Below are positions 34,520 to 47,577 of a stretch of 64,000 nt of DNA, piece after piece (the first letter of the stretch is position 1; each line of letters starts with the position of its first letter). Source of the DNA: Armillaria gallica (taxonomy: Eukaryota > Basidiomycota > Agaricomycetes > Agaricales > Physalacriaceae); the NCBI GenBank assembly GCA_037576215.1, contig JBANDB010000018.1:806001-870000 (forward strand), written 5' to 3'. Position numbers and translations under genes: made by a program. A model generated the notes under the pieces. The model was not told the DNA's origin and made no database searches. It saw only the letters and a program-made list of their open reading frames with translations.

Positions 34520-37500
34520 CAATACGAGAGATGGTGGAAAAGCAGACGAACGAGAGAAGCCTCACTGTTATCCGACAATGCCGACATAGCGAAACTGAAG
34601 CTGGTCTAAGAAAATGATCCCAGAGGAAGCCGTTGGTAAGATAGAAATGAAATCCTTGGTCGATGGCGCGCAACGAGTTGCGGTACTTGTAATTTCAGAG
34701 GTATCTACGGCCTTCGTGTACTTGATAAGTATTGGACGACCAAAACGGGCGAAAATGAGGCGTCACTTGAATGGCTGGGAGTCACGCTGGTCTGATGGTA
34801 ATGAATATTATGAACAGGACGTTTTTCACCGAGTATATCTAGTTAGTAACGAGGACGGTAGGTCTTTAATACTGACACATCCATTTTACCGTTACAACGG
34901 CCACATGAGACGACCTTGAATGAACTATTGTTGTGATATGATGGTCCCCATAGAGCCATGTAGAGGTCCATGAGATGGGGCAGGCACTGTGCCATTCTAT
35001 GGAAAGAATACTGCCGGGGTTAGAGCTATTCGGCCGTTGTACAGCTTGCCTAACCACTCCAGGAAACTTGGAGGAATTATTGCTGAGCACGACAGCGGTC
35101 CCATCTTCCATTTAAGCACGCTGAAATTACCTGTGTTTCCATAGGTTCCATACAGCTCCAGTCGAGTAAATATTGAAAAGATTTTCTTACAATGATGTAC
35201 TCAAAGCGATATTGGAGTCGGGCGGAGAACATTGAAGCAAGATCAAGAACCTTGCAACCTTCCTCTCATAAAGGCGGAAATATCTCCGAATATTATAAGG
35301 AGGGAAACGTTTGTGATGGAGGAAAATCACATTGCTCGCAGCTAGAAATCTATATTCAACCGGTCTTCATTCCGAGTTCAAGACGGTTTCCGGCACAATT
35401 CGGGCCGACTTCATCGGGCCGTTGCCACTCGGAGGAACGAAATAAGGGTATTCGTTTACAGAAGCAACCTCATAGATGTTCCCAGGCCGGTTGAACACTT
35501 AATAGATTCCATAGATTCCAGGCCGCTACCGCTCTTACTACCGTTACCCCGACTACTACCGCATCGGTAATTTCCCATCCTTATGAAGGGTATAGGTGGT
35601 ATAGGGAATTTCGCAGCCTACAGCATCTATAACGCCTATCATACCGCTATATACCTGTACAAAAGCCCTGTCATATTTATATAAGCATACTAATGTAGGC
35701 TTCACAGTGAAGTGATGTCAGAGAGAGTAGGGATTTGGTCAGTACTATCCACTTAGCCGAAGTGGGCCGGGTACGAGTCCGAACTTTGAAGGCCGGCTTA
35801 TAACGTAAGTCGAGATGATGGAAAATCAAATGAGAAAAAAATAGCAATGATCTTCCGACAGCTAGTGTTGTCGTTCATCAGCAGAGCCCGAAACAGTATA
35901 TGTATAACGCTGGCAAGGCCCACATCAGGGGTAAAGCCTGCTACGTTTATTAAGAACTACCTACTTACAAAGAAAATGTATAGATTGCCGGACTTAACAC
36001 ACTTGCTATGCCCCTTCGCACTGGGTGCAAGACAATGCAACTTCAGTGAGGCAGCGAGTAATGAGATGATATCTTACTGTTTGTTTCACGGGTGACGGCA
36101 TTCATTGTCACGTCGAACGAGTTATGGAGTTGGAATATGCTTTCAGGATATCCGAAAATGGTGATGGCATGGTGGAAGTGAATCAGTGATCAATGCCACA
36201 ACCCTCAAACTGGCAATTCTGACAAGTAGGTGCTGCTCGAAAAAGATTCGCTCGGTGGCGGCCTGCGCCGCTACCAGCTCACATTTTCTCGCAGGCGGCA
36301 GAACACCTGTGGCTGCTACTGGCAGATGAAGTTCGGCCGAGCAACTCCGTGGTAGGCATGACAGTAACGGGCAGTCACATGTAAACAGTGACAGACAAAG
36401 TAGCTGCCACAGTGCACACCGAGAAATTTACTTTCGTTTCACCTCCTTTACATGGAAACCCCGTGATATACGGAGCGGCCTCCGGAGAAAAATCGCTTGG
36501 TACATCGATCCATCTACAAGACCTACTACTAACGTAGCAAGAATATGGCAACCTACAGAACCACTGGTCAGTGGTTAGTCAAAAGGGTACCGCAAACTGT
36601 CTGTCATATACGTAGAATTCTCAGCTCCGAATCCCACTCTGCGAGCGCTAATCATCGTCAGTGAACAAAATTGAACCCAGAAGAGACGACACGTACAGGG
36701 TGCCAAGTCGAAGCACGAGACCTCGTTGAAAATCCATCGACGATTCCAGAGAGCATACGCTATCACCCACAATCCAGGCTACACCGGCAGGCTGAGATCC
36801 GTCATGGAATGTACAAGAAATAAGATGCGTACCTCAAAATTGTCTCAAAATCAAGACAATGCCATACACGCGAGTCTTCCATTTATCCACACAAAACGTT
36901 TGTCATGAATGCCAAGAAATTGACTTCTGAGAGGCTATAATGCCCATTGTAAGATAGACGAAGACGACAAGTAGCGGAATTTCAACTTGTTAGGCGACCA
37001 GTTGCTCCAGATTCAACTCGATTGCTCTCCTATTTCCTGCCTGCGGATGGTGGCTGATAGCAAATTCCCAGTTATGGGTCGGTCAGAGTGGGGGATTGAG
37101 CTATTTGTAATCGGGACGAGGAATTGGCGAGTGTTGTCCTACTGCATCACCACTCGTCCATCTGCAGCTCAAGGGTTCAGTTATGGTGCCAAGTTGTGTG
37201 CGCGGTGCGTCCTCGGCGTGTTTTCATCGAGACGTCTCGGGATGGTCCTTCGTGCGCGTTAGGAAGAATTCCAACTCCCGTGCCCCGCATCGTTCGTGGG
37301 TAGGCTTGTAATTTCAACTCAAGCTTCCTTTACATAACATGTGAGATTTGTGTCCGTTTCGCAGCAGACATTGGGATCAGGTACATTTCTAATCGGCACG
37401 TCACATTCCCAGTAGACGGATTTCAATGTTTGCGACAAGTTCAAACAGATCTGAAAGCAATTGTCACTGGCAATTGACCGGCAAAAGAAAGACCCCTATC

Positions 37501-38338
37501 TGAGGTGCGACACTGGCTTCCCTTGGGAATTTTGAGTCTGATATTGCATCCAAAATTACTAAGCAGTCAGTAAGCTGATAGCGAAAAAGGTCCCAACTTG
37601 AATCTCACACGGTATCCTTAAACAGTTAACTTCGGTCTCCAGATGGTGATGCATCATCTCACGTCAGGCAGAGTGGTGATTTTCAAAGTCTGAATATTCA
37701 TGAGAAAATAACCCGTGGAATATGGTTCAAACTTCAATGGGAGGCTTACTTTCACGAAAAGTCTCAACGAGCAGTTCACCTTGCTCGCCGAACGGTGATA
37801 CACATCGTCAAAGCCATAGATGATAATGGTTGATCGGCACAACACAGGTTGCAAGTTCACGTTCTGCAGGAAGATATCAGCAACGATCTTAACCTCCAAG
37901 CGGAAGCAAATCGCCTTGCTTCAACACTCAAGCTTCAACCTCTCTCTAAGTTCCCCTGCTCGCCGGATGGCAATACGTCATCTCATGGCAATTCTGGGTG
38001 CAAGCTGATGGTCGGAATGAGATTAAAGATCGTCGGTGACAGCCAAGGCGACATCCGGGGGGAGCATGTGGGATTGTGATCCCCCATGTCAAAAATCGGG
38101 TCCGGAGATGCCCAAGACGGCGCTCTCAGCGGGCCTGGAGTAGGTAGTACACCTACTGAAGTTTTGTTCTCGTTGCTCATACTCCAGTGTTTCATCCGCC
38201 AGATGATCGAATTTCAGCAGCAATATATATATATATATCTTTGTATATTCATTCAAGACCTATGGTACGGCGGCAAGCTCGACTTTACTTGACGTCAGTC
38301 TGGTAAGGAAAGTCCCATCAACAGCTGGGATTTACAGC
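34520..38338. other. Long stretch without a recognised gene
   Basis: About 3.8 kb with scattered short frames on both strands. At 35500-35650 there is a run of TACC-containing words followed by an imperfect inverted repeat (AATTTCCC...GGGAATTTC, 35569-35614). A (TA)8-like microsatellite lies near 38223-38238. A minus-strand segment at 36650-36770 contains YALWNRRWI, weakly like the membrane family at 29.1-30.6 kb, but no surrounding helices can be assembled. Confidence 0.4.
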
Positions 38339-41300
38339 TCACAACATGCTGTAACCCGCTACTCCAGTAAACATGGCTTCCAACCAGGCCTTAGGTGTAA
38401 CCTCGCCATGACTGCCAGAAAGGATGGTGTCGGTTATTGAATCCCATGAGATATCTGCTCTCCTTGTACATGCATGTACAAAGCTGCTACCAGCGATGGC
38501 CAGGACTTTAAATTCAAACTGGAGAGTATCATCAGCACATCTGTGCAATGCAGGCAGCACAAAGGTACCTTGAGTTGGAAAGATTGTTCCCAACGCGGAA
38601 GGTTTGTACTCCCACTCATGACATATAGCAGCGCCTTAGAGCGCTCGATGTCTTCGGAAAGGAACGAGAAGAGTTCCGTCTGGAAATTATGACGAAGACC
38701 TGGGTAAACAGGAACAATCGGAGCGGGCCCAACATCAATATAGTCCAAAAGTTCGGTAGGTGTGCGAGGCTCGCAATCATATACATATGTGACGGCATTG
38801 AGGGGACCACATGAAGCCCCAGTGAATGCCTGATACAAAGGCAATCAGACTTGACCCAAGATGAGCGAGATTCACATACGCGTGGAATAGTCAATTCAGG
38901 GAGCATCTCATTAAATGCCTGATGAAACCCTTGGCGCATCTGTTGGAAGGCCTCGGTTTGCCAGAATGTGGTGTTACCGATTACTAACTCCGAGATCAGG
39001 TCCTGCGTCTGCATAACGTGTTCCTGGAGAGTTCGTGAGCGCCTCAGCCCAACGTGGTGGGCCTAGATCGCATATAAGCAGGATGGATGAAATCTAAAAA
39101 TCGAATACCTACCTGGAATTGTGTTTGTAGGCCGATCAAGGCCTGCGGGACTGGATCTCCTAGATTATTGCCGATGGGATCTGTTGGTGCAAGGTAGAAC
39201 CACGGACGAATAGAATCACAAAGCCTGCGGTCCAACGACTGCAATATCAGACCTGTTAGATCTCCCAGATACTTCAAAGGGTCTTGCCCTGGCGGTGGCA
39301 GCAAGGTAAGAAGAAAAGCGGGATGCAAATCATTGAGCGGGAATCCCGTGTAGGCAGCATAGAGTGAAAACGCGGCGCCGTCAGCGCGCCAAACGGCCAA
39401 GTCGGATTGATTGTACACACGACTAGGGAAGACTGGTATTTTATACTTCCCAAAACGGGAGTCTGTATAGCGCGGGGAGTCAAGAATGAACTCGACCAAG
39501 GCTGCATGAACCTGAATATTGACGCTCGAACCAGTAGCAGTGTCTTCTGCGTGGTCTGAATGAATCCTTAAGTTGGGGTCTGAGTAGGATTGAAGGTTAT
39601 TCCAATGGTTTGGAGGTTGTATATCATCGATAATCGGAAGCCAGGGGAAGTCGGATTCGTCCACAACGCCATCGAGGAACATGCCCGTATCAAGATGGAA
39701 ACATCTTTTGTAGAGTTCGACCAGACACATATGGATAGCGTGACCCGCCTCTGCTGGTGTCCTCGCTTCGATGCGAAGGTATTCGTCACTTAGCAAAGAG
39801 CTGGAGGAATCCCTCTGCACTCTTCTCTGTGCGTCATATATCTCTGCAGTATTTGAGGGTCCTCGCCATAATTCGAACGGGGGAGGACCTGCAGTGATCT
39901 AGATATTGGATGCACGTGTAAATGGAGTCAATAAAGTTAAGCATGACCCACCTGAATAGAAGGCACCATCCGGGATAGCCGGGGGTCGCGAATGGGCTCT
40001 GACTCATTCACCTAGGATCTTATAAGTACTAGAAGGTCCTAATCAGGTAATGTGTCTTACCTCTGACGCATCGTAATCCGAAGCAGGGTAAGCAAGGTCA
40101 TCAATTGGCTAGATATTCGCCATAGGTCAACACCAACTCATTCAACAAGGGACTGTTGGCGTACACTAGTCGAAGCCTGCGCTTGCTACCGGTTCAATAT
40201 AAGAATCAGAAATGTGATAATAATGTGTGACGGCCTACTATGGATTCTTCATCGACATCCATCAGCTGATATGATAATAAGCAAACAGCGGAGACGATCA
40301 ATACAGAGACATACCCGAGCAAGCGGACATGGAGAAGGCGGAACATTCTACGAAACCTTCAATCAACAGGACTTGGAAAGATAAGAAGAATACCAACCTC
40401 GTCCTCATCATCGCTGTCAGTCAAGTCGTCGGAGTAAGAATTTCGAGGACAAAGAGTGCGGTAAGCTTGTCCCGTCGTCCCCAGTCGGGGTCGAGATGCG
40501 GCGATCCTACACTGAAGAAATGGCGGGTGCTCAGACAGATCACTGTTGGGTGCACGGCCAATATTGCGCCAAAAGAATGGCAAACACGCAAGGATCGTAT
40601 CCGGATAGCAGCTATGAATGCGCTCTCGCTTCAGATCCGCTATTGGGAGTTGGAGGTCGGGCCTGCGTTGGAAAAGATGCGTCAATTTCCCGTGCATGTT
40701 GGAAGTCGACGGTGCTAGAGATTTATTGAGAAGTTTTTCAAAGGTGATCTACTGAGGTCCTTACCAACAAATAGAGTCCAATGATTCTCGCGATTGGAAT
40801 GGAACGGATCTATGTCCGGTGTGGAATTGGGGCCTACCCTTACAGACCACCTTTTGACGTTAGTAAGCGTAAAGTTTGAAATTTGTAGATGACGATCTCC
40901 TGTGGTTCGATTGACTGCGCGAAGATAACGAACCGAATCACGATCAGAAATAGGGCCCTGGGCTTTATAGAAGGCTTGAGGGCACCACCCACTACTAGCG
41001 GGAGTTGCAGATACCATGTCAGTGTTGACAGTCATGGATAAACGGCTCCCTGACCCGAAACGGTCGCTCATCGCCCTGTGAAGATCAGCCCATACGTTGA
41101 AATTACCAGTGTTGTCGGCTGGTTGAATTGTGAGTGAGAAGGCAAGCCCCAAATCCCGAAGAATCCTGATGCTAGGGACCACATCTTCTTTCCCTACGCA
41201 CAAATGCCTTGGCTCGCAGGTGGTATAGGCCATTCCCAGTGGTAAGGATGGGGGATGGCTAGCGAGAATATCTTCAAAACAATGTTTGCACTGACGATTG

Positions 41301-42374
41301 TGGGTAAGTAAGTAATATGATGCCAATTATCAGCCGTACCTGCAGTGGAAGAGTGCAAATCCATAATGTAAACGAAGACGCTCGTCTGCTCGTGCCCGTT
41401 CGAAGATGTGGGGGCCTTCCGATTCTAGATGCGTGAAGCTGAATGTGTGCTTGACGTTCAGCTGTGGCATCAGTCTGATGGCATTGGTCAGGAGTATCAT
41501 CTGAAGAGATTCGAGCGACGGTCGAGAGCGGGGTATGAGTCTGTAATGGCATGGTACGGCCTTCTCCGAGGCGACGCACGCGATCGGTAGGTCTTTGACC
41601 CTCTGAAGCTGGTCTGGTGTAGGGACGGATACGGTACGAAGAATGGGGATGCTCCGCGTATCGTACAAGTTGTTGGTTGGACTCAGGCGTGCGTGCCAGT
41701 CCAGGCTGAACGACGGGCGGTGATGGATCTGGAGTTGCTGGACTCTGCAAAGAACTTGATGTCACTGAAGCGGGAGAGGGGTCCACTGTGTTCGTGGAAG
41801 AGGGATGTGCATTCGTAATTGAGCTGGGTGGAAGGGGGACTGAACTGACTGAGAACGGGAGGAGGGTAACGCTGGAACTCCAAACGGGGGTCACTCCAAC
41901 GCCGGCGTACATTGGGAAACCAAGGCGAGGCTCTTCTTCTGGTTCATAACCGTACGTGGGGGCAGTCTGAGTAGTATTCAGTGGCAAGGACCTAGTGATT
42001 GTTCTGTAAGGGTTGAGGATAGGGACATGATCAGTCAGGCGTGCAGAACATGTACACGTTTCTGCCGTCTGTACACAGTTAGTGACGGTCGGCCTCTGAC
42101 GTCCTAGACATACCTTTTGAACAAATGCAAAGCACTCGTTCGACAAGAGTTGATTTACGACAGCGGACTGGGCATCAACATGGGCATGTATGCCGTGCGA
42201 GCACTGCGAACACTGAAACTGGAGCGGCCTCAGGATCGCATAAGTGACGAGAATTCTCGTACTTACCTCTTGACCGCTGTGTTCCACGAAGGAGGACCGA
42301 GATCCGAATCGATTGCAAGAGCAGTTATAGAGGAGACACCGCCCTCTCAAAGGCAAATCCAAAGTTGGAGGCAT
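38339..42374 (-). CDS. Large Cys-rich/Pro-rich hypothetical protein with HECT-like C-terminal region
   Basis: ATG at 42372-42374, stop at 38339-38341, many short introns. The N-terminus has a Cys/His cluster: LRGRCLLYNCSCNRFGSRSS, FQCSQCSHGIHAHVDAQSA, NECFAFVQK and, after an intron, CTCSARLTDHVPILNPYR. A long Ser/Pro-rich linker follows. Then come QCKHCFEDILASHPPSLPLG, WADLHRAMSDRFGSG and an acidic SYSDDLTDSDDEDE. The next part is EARTPAEAGHAIHMCLVEL, VHAALVEFILDSPRYTDS, WRADGAAFSLYAAYTGFPL and PWFYLAPTDPIGNN. The C-terminus is FVHACTRRADISWDSITDTI. I recognise this arrangement from multi-copy Agaricomycete proteins without assigned function. The last part recalls HECT-type regions, but I cannot point to a catalytic Cys. 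No disabling lesion noticed, although I did not join every exon. Confidence 0.65.
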
Positions 42375-42726
42375 TGCAGGTGGGGCAGCTGAGAGTGCCA
42401 GACAGGCGATTTATATCGAACGGCATTGTTGTATTTCGAGAGTTCGTCTCGGTTATCGAAAGCAAAGTTTTGGCCGCAACTTGCGGGGCGGTAACATGGT
42501 ACCGGAGATGTAGACTGCAGATAAGCTTTGTTTGTCATCGTGTGACTACATCGATGATGCGCGGCTCGACTTCGTGCTGTCATGAACCTCCGAGCCGTCT
42601 TGAACCTCCGAGCCGTCTTGCTCTCTAGTCTTGAAATGTCCAGATTACTATTGTCAAATCGTGATTTCCCACCCCCCAATAACCCTCTGGTCCGCTTCTT
42701 TGTATGTCGGTGCCATGAGTAGCCGC

Positions 42727-42818
42727 CGGTACTCTGCAATCGCCTCTTCCATCCACTCTCGCCCGGATGGGACTCTTGCGATTTTCGTAGGCGTAGCTCG
42801 TAGCGGTCGGCCAATCTT
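42727..42818 (+). repeat. Dispersed repeat D, copy 2
   Basis: Matches 15899-15993, starting CCGGTACTCTGCAATCGC. Differences include AGATGG/GGATGG and GTGCG/TTGCG. It lies between the Cys-rich gene and unit B. Confidence 0.65.
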
Positions 42819-42844
42819 ACAACTCTATGAAGAGTTGGAAATTT

Positions 42845-43214
42845 TTACATCGGCGCCATCCTGAAAATCGGAAACAATATGTCAGGGTAAGTCATTGCTG
42901 GATCCGTTCTATCGCACACCTTGTAAATAGTGCGAGTTGAATCGCGCTCTCCTTCTCGCTCAACATTTGGTCTCTTCGTTTTCAACAAGTCTCTCGTCTG
43001 CTCGATGCCAGCCCACCGCGATCGAGAGTTAGAGCTTCGTCGACGCACGCAAAAGGGAATGAAAGAGCTGATAGCGCAGCATCTACGACGCCCGCGCTCG
43101 GAGGTCGAAGCAGAAGAATCCACAACGCCTACACTTGGAGATACAAGAGCGGCTGCAGCGACCTCTCGAACGGCACAGGTCTGCGTTCTGTGCGGAATGC
43201 TCCTTTAGGCGCTG
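42845..43214 (+). repeat. Repeat C, copy 1 (joined to left end of unit B)
   Basis: About 370 bases matched in inverted orientation at 57100-57480. It contains an open stretch MPAHRDRELELRRRTQKGM with LIAQHLRRPRSEVEAEE, a possible remnant of a basic protein. At its right end it runs without a break into the sequence shared with unit A (GGCGCTGAAAGTGA). The A copy lacks the rest of this block. Confidence 0.7.
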
Positions 43215-43288
43215 AAAGTGACAACCACCGCAGTCGGGCGGTTGAATCGGACAACAAATAGCTCTTTGTCAGACCCTGTAGCGCCATC

Positions 43289-43755
43289 GTGTTTCTCTAC
43301 ACGCTCTATAACGCAGAATCCTTGACAGCATGTAATATAAGGCTCACACCGGAAGTTTGTGCGAAGGTGGCTCAGAGATTTAACAGGATTTCCTCAATAT
43401 TACATTCGTGACGTCTAAGTACTCGAACGGCCTGCCGAGCTTCATCTTCTATGATAACAATTGTCAGCTAATTCGCCACGCCTGGATATGGGGAGGTGCT
43501 TACTATAACAAGACGGGGATAGCCGTAGAGACCCGGTATGCGAAATCCCACACAGAGAGACTAATGAGTTTTGTGGCAAACGGTGCCTTTCTTCGAGATT
43601 TCCAGGGCTGAAGAGGGGCTGGTCGCGATGAGAAGGTAGGACGGAGGTTCAACGCGTCCTCAGCGGAGCAAGCGAACGCCTGGTTTGGAAGAGAATCACC
43701 GATGTTGGTGCCGGAGGAGGTGCTCAGAGAGCAGGTCGCCCTAATATTGGAATAA
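43289..43755 (+). pseudogene. KDZ-type transposase fragment, second copy
   Basis: Same fragment as 17711-18177, with GLPSFIFYDNNCQL and RFNASSAEQANAWFG. It differs at two CpG sites (GCGACG to GTGACG, ATACGG to ATATGG). It keeps the same in-frame TGA. Confidence 0.6.
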
Positions 43756-44376
43756 ACGTAGAGGTAATCGACTCTGTGGTAGGAGCGCCGCCATGAAATA
43801 ACAGCAGAATCCCAGCGCCCACTTGAAGCACTCCGCTCTAGGCGTGGTAGGATCACCGTCATGGAATAACGGCCCAATCCCAGCGCACAGTGTGATGCTA
43901 GACCTCCAGCCATGAGATGAGCAGGTTAGGTCCAGTCATCCGAGCAAATACACCGCCGCCATGGGATGGCAGTTGGGTGGGAGTGCGTGAGATCGACATT
44001 ACTTAGAGCCGGAAGCAACTTAGTGTAGTATTTGCACATGTTTGTATCTGAAGCTGTCGGAGTTTCAACCAGACAGGAAATTTTGCACCAAGTCCGAACC
44101 TCTTCACGACCAGCCCTATATTCAATGGCGCGGGACATTGCCAACTGAACGAGCCAAGGTTCCACTTTGGCGCCGTCTTTTGGCTCGTAAACTTCTTGCC
44201 AAGGTCCCACTTTGGCAGGGTTTGAATCTCCTGGTACCCAAACTCCTGCTAAGGTCCCACTTTAACAGAGTTTGAATCGCGAATTCACGGCTAAGATTCT
44301 GAGTCACGTACACGGTACGCTCACATACGAACCAGGATGATGTTGAAGCAGGCTGACACCTCTCCAGATTGCCACT

Positions 44377-45640
44377 ATGTCTTCCAACGCGGGCGCGAGT
44401 CCTTCAACAGGCGCTGCTGCCACTGACAGGTATTTTCTTTTCGCCCAGTTGATCTTATACTTGTCGGGCTGACATTGGAACAGCGCCTCCCTTCGAAAGA
44501 TTGTAAGCACTGAGGGCGGCGGGCAATTCGTCCTCTTGGGGACCGAGTCTTCCACCCATCCCGACTTCCACCCGAGAACTCGACTATTCAGCTGACCCGA
44601 GCCCCGCCGGTACGGTTATGCAGGCGGTGATGGCAACCGCACCAAGCTAGGTTGGAGGATCATGAACTCATGCGCGGCGTTCATCCTGGTTGTGGCTGAA
44701 ATCGCGTACAATTCAGCCTGCCGGCTGAATTTCTGGGAGGTGGCCTATCAACACTTTGGTCGACATGACAGACCTACTGAAGGAAAGTTGGATGGCTCGT
44801 GACAGAGAGGGCTACGATCCCCTACAATCCAAGAATGGGGACAATCGTCCACTGGAACGCGTGGGTCTGTTAGTGGTGGCCGATAGGTGCCTGTTTGGTC
44901 GGGCAGTTCCATCAATGATTCGGGCGCGTATACCTCTGTGGATTATCTGGGGAAAGTGCCAGATACACGAATGCGGGTCTGTAGAGTATCACTCACGACA
45001 AGGAGCCATATTATGAAATGATCTTGGAAAGAGCGGCTGCAGTAGTGTTGGGTCTGCGTCATAGGCTTGCTCACACAGTGGATGAGATGATGACGTCCCT
45101 GTGTAACTGGGGCGTAAGATTGTCCACTTGCATACGAGTTCAAGGCTAACGCGAGGAGAGCGCGTTCATCAGATCTGCTGAGCGCGTCCGATACCGAGTC
45201 AAGGGTTTTCAGCCAAACATGGAGGATTATCAGAGCTATGTTCGACGGCGACGGCAACTATTTGAGATCAATGAGATCCTTCGGGCGGTTTTGAAGCACG
45301 GTGGCTTGATCTGGCGCCTAGCTGTGGGGATGGAACGTGAGCGATTCGAAGAAGTCGTCCTCAGCGGCCCATCGAGGAGAGTCATGCAGATCGGAGGCGG
45401 AAAGGAAGTGGGCTGGATGTTGGTTGTTGGAGCGCTGACGACGAATCTCGGTATCTGCATCGGGGACTTCAAGTGCGAGAACCAGGCAGAGTGGAGGAAA
45501 TTTATCAAGCTGTGTCGCAATACTCCTAAGGCTCGTGAAGCCTTCGAAAAGGATATTTTGTCTCATGGTGAGTTCGTTTTTTTTGACGGCGACTGTAGTA
45601 ACTAACGACAGGTTAGAAGTCTTACAGGCTGAATTCCGAT
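44377..45640 (+). pseudogene. Broken copy of the 966-aa repeat-unit gene
   Basis: Keeps the same ATG, first exon and 54-nt intron as the gene at 18799. It then loses a 2-base AG and 283 bases, shifting the frame. Further lesions: loss of the whole Pro-rich/ETWQDFF block, a TAA within the QGQCEER region (AAGGCTAACGCG), and deletions near 45400 and 45460. The segments MTDLLKESWMARDREGYDP and MEDYQSYVRRRRQLFE remain readable. Non-functional. Confidence 0.75.
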
Positions 45641-46407
45641 GGAGATTTATCATCGAAAGTAAGAATATCTTCATTGATGAGTATAGTGCTTACTGATTGT
45701 CTACCGCAGTAAAACGTACCATACAGACAGACATAATATATCGTAGTTTTGGCTTTTTCCAACCGAGCGTCATAAGATGAGTTGAGGCGACAGACGGCTA
45801 GTCTGACATGGAACACCACAGGAACCATGTATGGTGTCTGAAGACCGCGCAACAGGAGAGTGCCTCAAGTCATGTCCCAAGGCAAGGTCGCTCTGAAGAT
45901 GGCTGTGCAGCCATGTACTATGCATTCTGGTGGATGGCGACATTCATGATAAGTTGTACTTTGTTTAGCTGGCCATAAGTCCTGTTGTTAACCGCGTATC
46001 TATGTAGGGATGAGCACCCGTTGTTCTGGTCTAAAGGCTGTATCTTTTCTCGAGGCTACTCTTAGGATAGGAGGTGTATGCTTAAGACTCGCCGAGTCAG
46101 AGGTTATACTCTCATCTTGAGATGATTGAGTATTGATTCATCAGGATGAGTGGGTGAGTGACCGACATATGCAGGCAGTGTATCGAACGCTGCCTTCAGA
46201 TGAACATCGTATACTGATGGGTCTCCATGGGCAAGGATGGCACGACCACCTAAGTCCAGGCTTGAACTTCACGCCATAGGTGGGCGACGGTTTGTCTTAA
46301 GGCGCGCTGGTGATCTCACTGGTGCACATTTAGACATGCCCACTTCTTTTTCGGGGATTTGTGTCTTCAGTGGTCTTCATTCGCTGGAAGCTCCGACGTC
46401 CTCAATG

Positions 46408-47577
46408 AAAGTGCACGCGTCGAAAAGTAAGTAAACCGGGATACCGAAGCGTTGCCTTTTTTGAATTTATCTTCAGATTTTAGTGTATCGAATTGTCACT
46501 GCCTCAAGACTCGAATGGCAGCAAGTTCTGAGATATCAGAAGACATCCGGACTGACCAAAGCGCTACTTTGGGCCCGTCTTCAGGAAAGAAAGTTTTGTC
46601 GAATGGGCTGGGACCAATCTGCCCTATCGGGGATGTCGGCAAGCGAGAAACATAGGCAGACTGGTTTATCTGAGTTTAAATTACCTTCAAGCACGAGTGG
46701 GTGAAGCCACTCAAAATGAACTATCGCGTGTTTTGTAGGCACGTCCTTCGATATTTTGCATTTGAAGTTTATCTGAACATCATCATAGACTGGCCGCCCA
46801 AGCCCGTATCATTAAGTACGGATCTGCCCCCACCAGTACTTGCTGGGGAACCATCAATCGCTGCTAGTTGTCTCATTAACATCCCAACGACCGGTCCTCA
46901 AAGAACACCTAATAGAAGAGCGATTGCGGTCCCGATCGGAATCTCGCAGCAGCATGCCACCAATCCGCCTCTTTCTGTAAGTGGTGTAATCGTCGGCTAC
47001 TTAGATCTAGCTCTTCATCTTGACTAGGTTGAACATCTGCCATGACAGTATCTTTCTGCAAAGGCCCATCCTTTCCAAGAGAATTCAGAAAATTCTTGGC
47101 CTCAAGTTTCTCAGAGTTGTCCCATAAACGAGTTTGGTTTGTTCAGCCTGTACTTTGAGACGAGTATTTTCTAATCGCAAGTCTTCAGAAGGTCGCACCT
47201 GGATTTTAATTTACGGGAACCAACGCAAAACCAACAAGCCAAGTAAGGATTTGACACGAGAAGCCATGACGTACGGCGCTTCTGTTCCAGTACACGACGC
47301 CATATCAATTATTAACAGCGAGCATGAGAGTAGAGGGGCGTCTTGCTAAGCACGCAACATCAAAGTAACGGTAACAGGACGTCAGACGTAAGCAGCAATG
47401 ACAGCCACCCCGACATTCTGACTTTTAAGGGAATTTATTTTATCAAGCCGGGCCAAGTTTCTACGATTAGCAGTTCCCGTGAGTTTTGGGACGACCCCGG
47501 GCTCATCTTCCCGAAAACGTGGCCGAAACGAGTCAAACGATAACTCACGTGCTTCGAAGGACCAAATTTCAGGATAG
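46408..47577. other. No recognised gene
   Basis: Right flank of unit B. A plus-strand stretch (46490-46690) reads RLEWQQVLRYQKTSGLTKA and LWARLQERKFCRMGWDQ, which looks coding but matches nothing I know. Other frames are short. Confidence 0.35.

Larger units (their letters stand above)
43195..46407 (+). mobile_element. Repeat unit B (internally deleted copy of unit A)
   Basis: Colinear with 17607-22550. From about 43280 to 44545 it is almost identical to unit A: two long reading frames there are unchanged, and I count only about five substitutions in 1.25 kb. Beyond that, identity drops to roughly 85-90 percent, with several deletions. One removes 283 bases (A positions 18989-19271) at a CCGA microhomology; another removes about 1.2 kb. 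The right end CCTCAATG at 46407 matches the end of unit A exactly. Confidence 0.75.

Noticed and set aside
36575..36772. Minus-strand YALWNRRWI motif suggesting a second seven-helix-like gene
   Set aside because: Only one short match; no neighbouring helices or splice pattern could be found.
38223..38238. (TA)n run as a possible regulatory element
   Set aside because: An ordinary microsatellite with no associated gene start.
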